Assembly: GCA_029775965.1 (NCBI GenBank)
Contig: JARVJU010000001.1
Coordinates: 62,001 to 126,000, forward strand
Reading direction: 5' to 3'
Length of the DNA stretch: 64,000 nucleotides
From: Nitrososphaeria archaeon
GTDB lineage: Archaea; Thermoproteota; Nitrososphaeria; Conexivisphaerales; DTJL01
This document shows positions 16,705-25,562 of this stretch, piece by piece. Below the pieces are notes generated by a model that made no database searches, was not told where the DNA came from, and saw nothing but the letters and a program-made list of their open reading frames with translations. Position numbers and translations under genes: made by a program. How positions within the stretch are numbered: position 1 is the first letter of the stretch; each line of letters begins with the position of its first letter.

Positions 16705-17070
16705 ATGCTCTCAGCCTTCAGATACAGGCTCTATTCAGCAGCAGAGCAGGAGAAGCGGCTCAATCGCTCCCTGCTCCTCCTCTGCAACCTCTACAACGAC
16801 TTGAAGGCTGAAGAGATTAGAAGGTATAGAGAAGAGCATATGTATGTCTACATCTCTGACAACGTTCAGGAGGCTTGCAATTGAGTTTCGCAAGCACAAT
16901 GATGAACTCCAGACAATCTACTCTCAGGTTGTTCAGAATGTAGGTGACAGAATCTATAGGCATTCAAGAACTTCTTCGAGGGAAGGGCAAGGTTCCCGAA
17001 ATGGAAGAAGCAACATAATTACAACTCTCTCTCCTATCCACAAATCTGAAGCATCACTAGAAGGTGTTGT
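16705..17070 (+). pseudogene. tnpB: tnpB (IS605 OrfB), N-terminal part, frameshifted
   Basis: ATG 16705 begins AFRYRLYSAAEQEKRLNR with LCNLYNDLKAEEIRRYREE, the TnpB N-terminal helix. The frame shifts near 16850 to SLTTFRRLAIEFRKHNDEL and again near 16960 to FKNFFEGRARFPKWKKQHNY. Recognisable TnpB sequence ends about 17070, after SYPQ and SLEG. The remainder of TnpB resumes at about 22.12 kb, so the gene is interrupted by 5 kb of unrelated DNA. Confidence 0.82.
17020..17032. repeat. 13-bp direct repeat, left copy
   Basis: TACAACTCTCTCT is identical to 22109-22121. The two copies lie near the edges of the block that separates the tnpB halves, and both encode the same TnpB residues (YNSL). Confidence 0.6.
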
Positions 17071-17133
17071 CATCAGACCTGCTAAGTGAAAATGATACAC
17101 AACAAATGCTGAAGCATGCAAACCATCCCATGA

Positions 17134-17634
17134 TCAGGGCATTCGTGTCTCTATCGGATGAAGTTGGGCAGAGATCTCCGAGTAGTAGAGGGTAGGGATG
17201 GTGGCTCCTACGGCGAATAGGCCGCTGAAGCCCTCCCCAAGAGGCTTGTAGGTCTTCTTCCAGATGGCTGGGCTTGTGATATTGGCCAATTCCACTGCAC
17301 TCCAAAGCTTGTTGCAAGCTTCGTTGAGCCGTTGGTTTGCCCTGAGGATGCTGTAGATGTTGAGCCATTCTGCTTCAGGCGTGTTGGAAGAAAATTTTTC
17401 TTTGGAACCCCCCGCTAGGTCGTTGAGAGGTTTTCTAACTTACTGTCGGATGAATCGTTCGCCTGACCTCAGGAGTTTCTCTTCGACTTCGAGCAGATGT
17501 TGTCTTATTTCCTGAGCGCCAGCTGGATACGGTAGAAACTGACTGTGTATGTCGAAACCCCGCCTCAACAAAGATTCACCGTGGTCGTCCCTATCGGGGC
17601 TTACACCGCAATTACTTAAATGCATGGTAACCAT
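17134..17634 (-). pseudogene. Unknown gene interrupted by an in-frame stop
   Basis: The 64-aa ORF at 17440-17634 ends at TAA, but the same frame stays open afterwards for about another 100 codons to 17134, with protein-like composition (EAEWLNIYSILRANQRLNE, LANITSPAIWKKTYKPLGEG). There is no good start after the stop, so this looks like one gene of about 166 codons broken by a nonsense change. No family was recognised. It lies inside the block between the tnpB halves, beside the nuclease genes. Confidence 0.45.
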
Positions 17635-17746
17635 TAGATCAAACAGCTAGGTTCGCTGTATGCCTTCAGAATCTTAATAAGGGCAAGCTCCATACAGAGC
17701 GTGTAAAGGGAACAATTGATATATTCCTGGGCGCGGAGGTTAATAC

Positions 17747-18772
17747 ATGACGCTAGAAATCTTTGCTGATGACTTGCATGAGGGTCGTTGGTTCGCAAGC
17801 CTATCGCCTCGCTTGTCGAACGTCAAGATAAAACCGATTGCAAAAAGAAGAAGCAATCCTCCGTATGTCGAACGTCTTCTTAGGTATGACAGACCAGACA
17901 TTATACTCGTGTCTGAAGGGGAACCCAGACTCGTGGTAGAAAAGACAAGGGAGGTCCCCACAGGGCATAATGTTGGTCAAAGATTCGCACGATTCGCTAA
18001 CGCAGTCGAAGAGAAAGTCATGGTTGTGTTCTTTCTTCCCTTTAAAGCCATGAAACATGGGTCATATGCTGGGATATGCTATATTCCTGCAAGGCTTTTC
18101 TTAGCGCTTGAAAAGATGGAGGAGATACACGGCATCCCTGTCCTTGCTATCAACTGGCCGTGTGATAAAGACGGCGAATTGATAGGGGACGGTTCTCAAG
18201 ATGCTGATATGCGACGGCTTGTCCATGAACTTATTCAAAGTGAATTTGATTACGGAAACGAGGTTATCAAAGAATTACGCCAGACGATGAGACGTAGTAG
18301 GAATGAGAGAATCAGAGAGCAACCTGACACAGCGGAACCTCCGCCTACTGTCAAATTCATTGATACAGAAGGTTACATAGGACAACTAAGAGGACAATTT
18401 GGAAATGAGATTAATGTGGTTCCTGACAGCTTCCATAGAAGGCCAAGAACATTGATTTACCAGCTGGGTATGACGCCAGCAAAGTGCCGCAGGGAGGATC
18501 CATACACAGGGACGCAGTTCATCTACGATTACATATGGTGCAGAAATGGTCCACATCCTTCTGAGAAGCATACAAACTTGGTTCTTGCTGTCCCGCTCGT
18601 TTCCAAGAGACGTTGGATAGAAGCAAATCCGAACGACCCCACTAGGAAGAGTGCTGTTTACTATGCGACGGCCAACCTCATAATTCTGAAAGATGGGTTA
18701 ATTGCGTGCAACACCCTGGTCGGGCCAAGGTCTACCTCAATCCTAGGACTAAATCGATTCATCAAGGGCTAA
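17747..18772 (+). CDS. Probable restriction-endonuclease-like protein of RM island, 341 aa
   Basis: No exact family was recognised. The segment RPDIILV followed by LVVEKTRE resembles a PD-(D/E)xK nuclease core, although the spacing of the acidic residue and lysine is not perfect. A charged linker (about 185-205) separates an N-terminal domain from a C-terminal domain of about 135 aa. A Shine-Dalgarno GGAGGT lies 6 nt before the ATG. The next nuclease-like gene follows after 4 nt, and the pair converges on two methyltransferase genes, which is the main support for a restriction role. Confidence 0.55.
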   Translation: MTLEIFADDLHEGRWFASLSPRLSNVKIKPIAKRRSNPPYVERLLRYDRPDIILVSEGEPRLVVEKTREVPTGHNVGQRFARFANAVEEKVMVVFFLPFKAMKHGSYAGICYIPARLFLALEKMEEIHGIPVLAINWPCDKDGELIGDGSQDADMRRLVHELIQSEFDYGNEVIKELRQTMRRSRNERIREQPDTAEPPPTVKFIDTEGYIGQLRGQFGNEINVVPDSFHRRPRTLIYQLGMTPAKCRREDPYTGTQFIYDYIWCRNGPHPSEKHTNLVLAVPLVSKRRWIEANPNDPTRKSAVYYATANLIILKDGLIACNTLVGPRSTSILGLNRFIKG

Positions 18773-18776
18773 GAAT

Positions 18777-19283
18777 ATGCTTAACGAGAATCAGGTCTAT
18801 CTTGCTTTAAAGCAATGGCTCCACAAAGAAGGTTGGCTGGTAGTTGGCGGTGAGCCTCCTGGCGGCACAAATGACATTCCTGTAGTTGAAATGAAGAACG
18901 CAACTCACACCATGAAAGGCAGTAAGGGTAGCAGAAAGATAGACCTAGTGGCTTTCCGAGACGGCTATTTTCTCCTCATTGAATGTAAGCCTTCCTTTTC
19001 CAAATCCGACGTTGATAAGCTGAATGAAGTCGTTAGCCAAAAGAAATGGCGAGCTGCGTTCGTGAGAGCAGTTACTGAGAAACGCATAGCCCAACGGCTT
19101 CTTTTGACATCAAAAGACCTCGCTCGGTACGTCGACCAGCCGCAACTTCTCATTAAAGCGGTCGGTTTCAGTCAATCCACCAAGAAGGGGCCAGAGGACT
19201 TCATCACCCTGTGCCTTACCAGAGAAAATGTCATTCCATATTTCGGGCGGAAAATCCCAGACGTGATAAGGAAGCTGTTTTGA
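18777..19283 (+). CDS. PD-(D/E)xK nuclease-like protein, 168 aa
   Basis: Near residue 55-75 KIDLVAF followed by YFLLIECKP gives the classic D...ExK core of a PD-(D/E)xK nuclease, close to the Hjc or Mrr-like minimal fold. An upstream glutamate lies in the first helix region. It is coupled to the 341-aa gene (4-nt gap) and converges on the methyltransferase operon with an 8-nt gap. It probably is the cutting subunit, or a second subunit, of the restriction system. Confidence 0.68.
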   Translation: MLNENQVYLALKQWLHKEGWLVVGGEPPGGTNDIPVVEMKNATHTMKGSKGSRKIDLVAFRDGYFLLIECKPSFSKSDVDKLNEVVSQKKWRAAFVRAVTEKRIAQRLLLTSKDLARYVDQPQLLIKAVGFSQSTKKGPEDFITLCLTRENVIPYFGRKIPDVIRKLF

Positions 19284-19291
19284 ATCTGTCA

Positions 19292-20455
19292 TCAACTTTT
19301 CCTGAATATAAGGATATGTTCTGCTTTCATCTTTCCCATAGTCATCTTGTATTTACCCCTTGTTATCTGCTTTAGAAATCTGAACCCCACGTCCTCCCCT
19401 ATTTTCCTCATCTCTTCATCTAGGCGCCATATCCTCCCTCGATAAAGAGGGTTACCAATAACAACACAACAATACCTGCCAGATACGAGGACACGATACA
19501 TCTCTCTGAATGAAAGAGACATATCCCTGTAGAATCTCTCCACAGTGTCATCTCTGGATCTTTGTCCACCTATAAGAGCTGAATCTAGCTTATGTGGCTC
19601 AAAACCAAGCCACCATAGCGAAAGTTTCTGATATTCAGCGTATGGAACAGCTGCAATGTAAGGTGGGTGTGTGCAAATCATGTCTATGGACTCATCATTT
19701 AGCGCCAATCTCCTTGAGTCACCAACTGCAACCTCGGTCCTAGCGTCGGAAGCCTGTTTCTGAAAATCTGACATCCTCTGAATCATGTCCTCAACCTTGC
19801 TTTTGAATTTCTCAAACACCCTATTCTTGGGAGGGGGGCTCTTCGCTACCATAAGATTGCCGAAGCCGCTTGCTGCATTAGATACACTACGCAGGATACT
19901 GGAAAAACCGACGAGGAAGAAGTCTCGAAGATCGAGGCTTTGGATACCATCAATGTGCCGCTTGATGGTTAAGAGTTCACGGGTGACGTTAGGTTGAAAC
20001 CAAACCTTTATCCTCTCCATGTTAGGCTGAGAATCCTGAGAAGCGTCTAACCGCCTCAATACCTCCTCAGAGTAGAGTGTGATTTTAGGGATGCCTCTTA
20101 TCAAACTAATCTCGGCTTCGATTCCTTCGAATAACCGAGAAGTCTCCCTTTGGAGCAAGTGAGGATCTAGTGGCTTACTCTTTACCTTTGAAATTAGACA
20201 GGCGAGAGGATTGATGTCAATACCAATTCCAACTCTTCCGAGGAGTTCGGTTTCCACAAGTGTGGTCCCACTTCCCACAAAGCAATCAAGAATGGTGTCA
20301 CCTTCTTGAGAAAACGCCGGAATCAGATTCCTCGGTATCTGCGGGATGTATTTTGAGGAATACGGGTGGAAGTCGTGTGTAAGGTATCTGGTGTCCTCTT
20401 TTTCACATTCCCAATCTAACCTATCTAAGTCCTCAAAAGACAATCGTAAGGTCAT
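19292..20455 (-). CDS. DNA methyltransferase (N4/N6 amino type), second of pair
   Basis: SAM-dependent amino-methyltransferase of 387 aa. The N-terminal segment TRYLTHDFHPYSSKYIPQIP is common in such enzymes. The SAM-binding motif DCFVGSGTTL comes first (about residue 55) and the catalytic tetrapeptide comes later as THPPY (DMICTHPPYIAA), so motif I precedes motif IV. It overlaps the other methyltransferase gene by 4 nt and is translated after it. Target sequence unknown. Confidence 0.82.
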   Translation of the reverse strand: MTLRLSFEDLDRLDWECEKEDTRYLTHDFHPYSSKYIPQIPRNLIPAFSQEGDTILDCFVGSGTTLVETELLGRVGIGIDINPLACLISKVKSKPLDPHLLQRETSRLFEGIEAEISLIRGIPKITLYSEEVLRRLDASQDSQPNMERIKVWFQPNVTRELLTIKRHIDGIQSLDLRDFFLVGFSSILRSVSNAASGFGNLMVAKSPPPKNRVFEKFKSKVEDMIQRMSDFQKQASDARTEVAVGDSRRLALNDESIDMICTHPPYIAAVPYAEYQKLSLWWLGFEPHKLDSALIGGQRSRDDTVERFYRDMSLSFREMYRVLVSGRYCCVVIGNPLYRGRIWRLDEEMRKIGEDVGFRFLKQITRGKYKMTMGKMKAEHILIFRKS

Positions 20456-21282
20456 ACATTAGGCACCTTAGCTTCCTGAGGAACCTTCACATTCATCTCA
20501 TACGAGTGATGCATACCTAGTTCCTGCTTCCCCCACTCTACTTTTTTCTTGATAAGGGGAAGATACTGGGAGTTAATCTCGTAGAGCACGCAATTCCTGT
20601 TCAGATCACGAGCAGCTTTCATTGTAGTTCCTGTTCCGCCAAATGGGTCGAGAACTGTTTCGCCTTCAACCGTGTATAGTCTTATGATGCGCTTAGGCAG
20701 TTCCTCCGGGAAAGGTGCGGGGTGGCCTTTGGTCCTTGAGACAGGCATTTCCCAAACACTCCAGCCAACTTTCTTTATGAAGTCCTCCGGTAACCTATCT
20801 CTTTCGGTCAGGCGCAGTAGCAGTTCACCTGGTTTCTGGAATATGAGGATGTATTCGTGCATGATGTTTGCGTTAAAGTGGCATGGATATGGGAATCTCT
20901 TAAGGAACTTTGTAACTCCTCTCTGCCATAATCCTTGTGTTCCTTTCGGCTTGACCCAGATAATTTCTTTCTTGAATATGAATCCGAGCTTCCTCATGAG
21001 ATAGACCACATCTGCAGGAATCGACTCCATACCGTCGTTGGATACCGCTGTGCCGACGTTCAGGCACACGAATCTGCCAGGGCGAATTACACGTTTCACT
21101 TCAACGAGAACATCCCTAATGTTCTGTAGGTACTGGGCGTAAGCGTGGACCATATCAACGCCCTTGTCCCCGTATTCTTTAAGGTTCCAATAAGGAGGGG
21201 AGGTTACGACAAGGTCAACTGACTGGTCTGCCACCTCATCCATATGCCTTGAGTCACCTATGACTAGGAGTTGTCGGGTCAT
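20452..21282 (-). CDS. DNA methyltransferase, beta-class (probably N4-cytosine)
   Basis: 276 aa with the catalytic motif TSPPYW near residue 34 and the SAM-binding FGGTGTT motif near residue 220, i.e. motif IV before motif I, the beta-class order. SPPY usually indicates N4-cytosine methylation, though N6-adenine enzymes with this motif exist. It overlaps the upstream wHTH gene and the downstream methyltransferase gene by 4 nt each, so all three are one operon. Confidence 0.87.
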   Translation of the reverse strand: MTRQLLVIGDSRHMDEVADQSVDLVVTSPPYWNLKEYGDKGVDMVHAYAQYLQNIRDVLVEVKRVIRPGRFVCLNVGTAVSNDGMESIPADVVYLMRKLGFIFKKEIIWVKPKGTQGLWQRGVTKFLKRFPYPCHFNANIMHEYILIFQKPGELLLRLTERDRLPEDFIKKVGWSVWEMPVSRTKGHPAPFPEELPKRIIRLYTVEGETVLDPFGGTGTTMKAARDLNRNCVLYEINSQYLPLIKKKVEWGKQELGMHHSYEMNVKVPQEAKVPNV

Positions 21283-21494
21283 CTCATACCCTCCGCAAGA
21301 GAATAGGTTCTGGCGGATCCTACTTTACGTGACTTGAGAAGTCCTTTGTCCTCTAAAGCCTGCAAGTAGCCCGCAAGATATACTCTATTGATTCCTACCT
21401 TCCCCGCAAGCTCGCTGACTGACTGTCCTGGCTCCTTACTAAGGGTGTTGGCTATCCGATCCGAAAGCTTGTCCGCCTTACCTCCTTTCCGCAA
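21279..21494 (-). CDS. Winged-helix regulator at head of methyltransferase operon
   Basis: 71 aa reading as a single winged helix: RIANTLSKEPGQSVSELAGKVG, then RVYLAGYLQALEDKGLLKSRKVGSARTYSL. It overlaps the first methyltransferase gene by 4 nt. By position it may control the order of methylation and restriction after transfer, like a C-protein, but it is winged-helix rather than the Xre-like fold of known C-proteins. Confidence 0.72.
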   Translation of the reverse strand: MRKGGKADKLSDRIANTLSKEPGQSVSELAGKVGINRVYLAGYLQALEDKGLLKSRKVGSARTYSLAEGMR

Positions 21495-22108
21495 CGTCTG
21501 TTTACCATTCTGTTATCAAATCTGTTGGCATATATAAAGCCTTCGTCTACCAAATTTCTTCCCCCAGCGGAGTGTCATCACGCACTTGCGCTATCTGATA
21601 CAGACAAGGACACTATCCCATAAGGCGTGAAAACATCTTTAAACAAAACGTAAAGAGCATAGGTGGACTGATAGACCTTGGAAGAAGGTAAGGTAGCGGT
21701 GATCTACTCTCTTCAAGGGTAAGGATGTCTTCTGCAAATATGTAGGCAGAGGAACGTCAAGAATCAACAAAGTAAACTCCTTTTCTATGCATCAGGCGGT
21801 CACTCGCAAGTATTAGGCGAAGCAATTATCCAGACAATAGAGTTCCTTACGCCTCAAGAAAGCGTCAAAAAATACGAGAAACGCCTATTCATCACCAGTA
21901 CCTAGGAATGTGGCTAGATAGGAATGTGTCTTTAGTATCTAGCCCATTTTGTTTGATATTGGTTGCCTGAAGGGTCTGCGCAGACCCTTCAGGGATGATA
22001 AGTCCCTCATTTGTTAGGATGGCGCACATGCAAGGTGCGTCAAAGGAAGCCTTTGAGAAGGCTGCCCAAATAACGTGCAGCAAGGTGTCAATCCCTTGCT
22101 CCGATAGG
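21495..22108. other. Gene-poor stretch between RM operon and second tnpB half
   Basis: No intact gene was found. It holds the methyltransferase operon promoter region and the degraded coding remnant listed separately (21681-21905). Confidence 0.5.
21681..21905 (+). pseudogene. Degraded small protein, possibly PUA/ASCH-like
   Basis: With two frame changes the plus strand reads EEGKVAVIYSL, KGKDVFCKYVGRGTSRIN, then LLFYASGGHSQVLGEA and TIEFLTPQESVKKYEKRLF. The last part resembles small archaeal PUA/ASCH-type domains. Frameshifts and a stop at each junction indicate decay. The family assignment is tentative. Confidence 0.4.
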
Positions 22109-22121
22109 TACAACTCTCTCT
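22109..22121. repeat. 13-bp direct repeat, right copy
   Basis: Identical to 17020-17032, in the same orientation and at the start of the resumed tnpB sequence. Confidence 0.6.
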
Positions 22122-22123
22122 AC

Positions 22124-22974
22124 GACAAGAGGGACCTCCATCTCTCAGGCTTGCTACGTCAGAATCTTCATCCATAGACCCATGCTTGGCAATGTCAAAA
22201 GACTAACAGTCAAGCGTGAAGCAGATGAATGGTACGCCATCTTCATCACTGAGAGAGAAGTTCCACATAAGATGCAAATCAAAGAGATACCTCTCGAGAG
22301 AGTAAGGAGCGCAGACCTTGGCCTTGAGAAGTTCGCTACTTTCGATGATTCAACATCCATAGCGTATCCAGCTTTCTTAAGATTATCAGAGAAGAAGATA
22401 AGGCACTTACAGCGCTGGTTCAGTCATAAGCACAATGGTTCGAGGCGCAGCCGTGAGCTGGGCAAAAGGCTTGCAAAGCTTCATCTCCATGTTAACAGGC
22501 AGAGGGAGGACTTCCAGAACAAACTCATTAACAAAATATTCAAAGAGAACGATGCTCTAATTCTGGAGAGATTGAACACCTCTGCAATGCTGCATAACCA
22601 TTCCATTGCTAAATCTATTTCAGACGCTTCCTGGGGTAAGTTCGCAAGAAAGGCAATCTTCAAGGCAGAATCTCTTGGCAAGCAAGTGATCTTCTTGGAC
22701 CCATGGCACTACACAGTTCTGCCACAGATGCCTCCATTGGGTACCGAAGGACCTCTCTGAGAGAGAACATGTCTGCTCTAACTGTAGTGAACAACTAGCA
22801 AGAGACATGAACTCAGCTCTTCTCCTCAAAAGGCTTGGCATCCAAAGCAGCTTGGCCCAGGACGGGGGCTCGTCACCCGCAGAGCGAGGACCTCTGCCCT
22901 CCCTAAGGGGTTTGGTAAGCCCGAGCGCTGAAGCGGGAAGCCATAGGTTAAAACCGGTGGAGGACGTCACGTGA
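22124..22974 (+). pseudogene. tnpB: tnpB (IS605 OrfB), C-terminal part, frameshifted
   Basis: Begins DKRDLHLSGL, shifts frame to YVRIFIHRPMLGNVKRL, then gives the RuvC-like region with SADLGLEKFAT and a second catalytic region LILERLNTS. A frameshift near 22720 moves the zinc finger (CHRCLHW ... HVCSNC) and the final RDMNSALLL, with the third catalytic Asp, out of frame. It complements the N-terminal half at 16705-17070, and together they make one near-complete but dead TnpB. Confidence 0.85.
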
Positions 22975-23157
22975 ACCTGATGACTTTCTCCTGTAGATTC
23001 ACATATGTTCATAGAAGGCTTCAATACCACTTGTTCATCAATGAAGATGAGCTATGTCTCTACATAGATATATGCAACAAAAACTTCCAAAAAGTATCAG
23101 CAATTCTATTCTTCTTAAAGATCTGCCAATACAACAGCACCGAAAGATTATAACTCC

Positions 23158-24321
23158 ATGTATTTGATCCTTGTTACAGCAGAGGAAGAATATCAGATCA
23201 TGCAGAAACAGTCACCACAAAATCATATTTCTATACTGATACCTGTTTTAAGGGGAGCTGAAGGTCTAGATGCAATTCTTTCCAGACTCATTTCCTATGC
23301 TTACCCTTACAAACAGATAATTGTTGCAATAGACTGTCCAGATAATAAATCATTAGTCACTATGAAGAAGTTCAAAGATGATGTTATCTTTGATGTATCA
23401 GAATCAAGAAGAGGAAAGGTAAAAGCATTACAGGCAGCTCTGTCACATGCCACAGGGGAAGTTTATCTTTTTTTAGATTCAGACGTTGCTTTGCCAGAGT
23501 ACGATATCCTTGCTAAAGTTGAACATGAAATAAGAGATGTCGAAATGATAGAACCAAAGAAGATTATAGTTCAGAAAAGTTTCATTTCGAAAATTGTCTA
23601 CTATGAATACATAGGGATAGGAATATCTGATTCTATAATAAGCAGGAAGATGGGAAGAGCACTAGGAATAAACGGTGCTGCGTTTGCCATAAAGAGCTCC
23701 GCCTTCATCAGAATGGGTGGTTTCAGAAATGAAGTCTCAGAAGATCTGGATCTTGCGCTTCGAAGCTTTATGTCTGGTGTTTCGTTCAAATACTGTGATA
23801 GCATTGAAATTTATACAGAGGCACCGTCTAACCTGAAAGGTTGGTTGAAGCAAAGAAAGAGATGGGCTTATGGTACAGCGCTCTGGCTAAAGAAGAACAG
23901 AAGCTTACTTTTCCACATTATACGATCAAAGCCTAGTGTTGTACTCCCTTCTCTTCTGATAATATTCCCGTCAATTGTTACAGCGCTTATAATGCTGGGT
24001 TTCAGAAGGATAGCTCCTTATGAAGCATTAATATTTCTTCTCTTCTCCCTTCCTTCAAGGGCATTCCCTTTGATCGTGGTGCCCTTTCTCCCTCTGCCTG
24101 CAGTATCAATCGCTTTTATATCATTCCTAGCACTATTGGCTGGAGCAGTGCCATACTCTCTTCTTTATTTTCTCTATGCTAAAAAGCTTGGATTCAGTTT
24201 CTCCTTGCTCTGGTTTCTTATCTATTATCTATTTTACTCTCCTCTTTGGCTACTAGTTATGATCTGGGGGATAGCTAAAGTGATTCAAGGCAAGGAAATA
24301 GAAATAGACTGGAGAGCTTAG
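23158..24321 (+). CDS. Family 2 glycosyltransferase, membrane-anchored
   Basis: An inverting, processive-type glycosyltransferase. The N-terminal GT-A domain begins ISILIPVLRG; FLDSD is the metal and nucleotide-sugar motif, SEDLDL the catalytic-base region and QRKRW the acceptor motif, in the order seen in cellulose- and hyaluronan-synthase-like enzymes. Three to four C-terminal membrane helices follow. ATG 23197 is an alternative start. Flanking genes give no substrate clue. Confidence 0.88.
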   Translation: MYLILVTAEEEYQIMQKQSPQNHISILIPVLRGAEGLDAILSRLISYAYPYKQIIVAIDCPDNKSLVTMKKFKDDVIFDVSESRRGKVKALQAALSHATGEVYLFLDSDVALPEYDILAKVEHEIRDVEMIEPKKIIVQKSFISKIVYYEYIGIGISDSIISRKMGRALGINGAAFAIKSSAFIRMGGFRNEVSEDLDLALRSFMSGVSFKYCDSIEIYTEAPSNLKGWLKQRKRWAYGTALWLKKNRSLLFHIIRSKPSVVLPSLLIIFPSIVTALIMLGFRRIAPYEALIFLLFSLPSRAFPLIVVPFLPLPAVSIAFISFLALLAGAVPYSLLYFLYAKKLGFSFSLLWFLIYYLFYSPLWLLVMIWGIAKVIQGKEIEIDWRA

Positions 24322-24516
24322 CTTGATTAATGAATTGCTTTGCCCTAAAAAAGGTTTCAGAATCAATAACAGAGCTTGCTGAATAGAATATATCTTTTGT
24401 TTGTACATATGTTCAGGGTTGCTGCTCATTCGTTGCGTAGCCACATAAGAAGACTCCAAGTTAGAATTAGAAAAAAAGAAATAGTTTAAATTCATCTATG
24501 TAGAAGTGCAGGTAAG

Positions 24517-25494
24517 GTGGGTCTTATGGCATACGGACTATGGAGACTAAGGTTGAGTATGCTGGGTACATTAGCGCTTGTCATAGGAGTATCTTCATTG
24601 ATAATTTCAGTATTGCTTTCCCTTATTGGAGCTTTTAGTATACTTACAATGCTTTCCATTGTCATTCTTTTCAGCATTGTGCAATGGTTAATAGCTCCAT
24701 ACATGATAAATTTCATGTACAAGGTTAAGGAGGTACCGTATGAACAGTCTCCAAAGCTGCATACAATGGTAGAAGAGGTGGCAAAAAGCGCAAATCTACC
24801 TAAACCCAAGGTTATGTACTCTCCAATAAAAGTACCAAACGCATTCGCCTATGGCTCTCCTTTAGGCGGAAGCAGGGTTTGCATCACTCAAGGTTTACTG
24901 GACAATCTAAATGAAGATGAGATTAAGGCTGTTCTGGGTCATGAACTGGGACATCTTAAGCACAAAGATGTTCAGATAATGATGTTTGTATCAGTTCTGC
25001 CTACGCTGTTCTACTGGTTGGGTTATTCTATGATGTGGAGTAGCATGTTCTCTGGAGGGAGGAACAGAAACGGAGGAAATTTGGTTCTGATAGGTCTCCT
25101 TTCACTTGCAGTCTACTTCGTGCTTAACCTGCTAGTATTAGCATTTAGCAGACAAAGAGAGCTTTATGCTGACAGGCACGGTGCCGAAGTCGTTGAGAAT
25201 GGAGCAAAGAGGCTTTCCATGGCTCTTGCAAAGCTCGATGCTTATGCACATGGCATGAAGAGAATCAATCCATCTTCTGCTAAAGTGTCAGGCTTCAAGA
25301 GTATGCTTATAATGGACCCCGATTCCACTTCAGGTATTAATCCCCGCAACCTCGATGATGATTCTTTGCTTCAGAACATAGCATCAAGAAAGATCTCTAC
25401 AGGGGAAAGAATCCTAGGTCTTTTTTCGACACATCCAAACACAGTGACAAGAATAAAGATTCTGCTATCGATTGCTAAAGCTAATGAGTATTAA
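24517..25494 (+). CDS. htpX: HtpX-like M48 membrane metalloprotease
   Basis: Two N-terminal membrane helices, then the zinc motif HELGH near residue 147, further hydrophobic segments, and ELYADRHGAE, which supplies the third zinc ligand. Length (325 aa) and arrangement match HtpX, a quality-control protease for misfolded membrane proteins. The GTG start lies three codons before an ATG (24526). Confidence 0.92.
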   Translation: MGLMAYGLWRLRLSMLGTLALVIGVSSLIISVLLSLIGAFSILTMLSIVILFSIVQWLIAPYMINFMYKVKEVPYEQSPKLHTMVEEVAKSANLPKPKVMYSPIKVPNAFAYGSPLGGSRVCITQGLLDNLNEDEIKAVLGHELGHLKHKDVQIMMFVSVLPTLFYWLGYSMMWSSMFSGGRNRNGGNLVLIGLLSLAVYFVLNLLVLAFSRQRELYADRHGAEVVENGAKRLSMALAKLDAYAHGMKRINPSSAKVSGFKSMLIMDPDSTSGINPRNLDDDSLLQNIASRKISTGERILGLFSTHPNTVTRIKILLSIAKANEY

Positions 25495-25562
25495 TTTTTT
25501 TACAGCCATAAGATTTTAATAATCACCCCATTTGGCGATTTTTACCAGGAATATGATGTGTT

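Noticed and set aside
17057-17368. 103-aa minus-strand ORF
   Set aside because: A different frame of the same strand (17134-17437) is more protein-like and continues the 17440-17634 frame, so this one is a shadow.
22620-23030. 136-aa minus-strand ORF
   Set aside because: It is antisense to the tnpB C-terminal remnant and has no recognisable domain.
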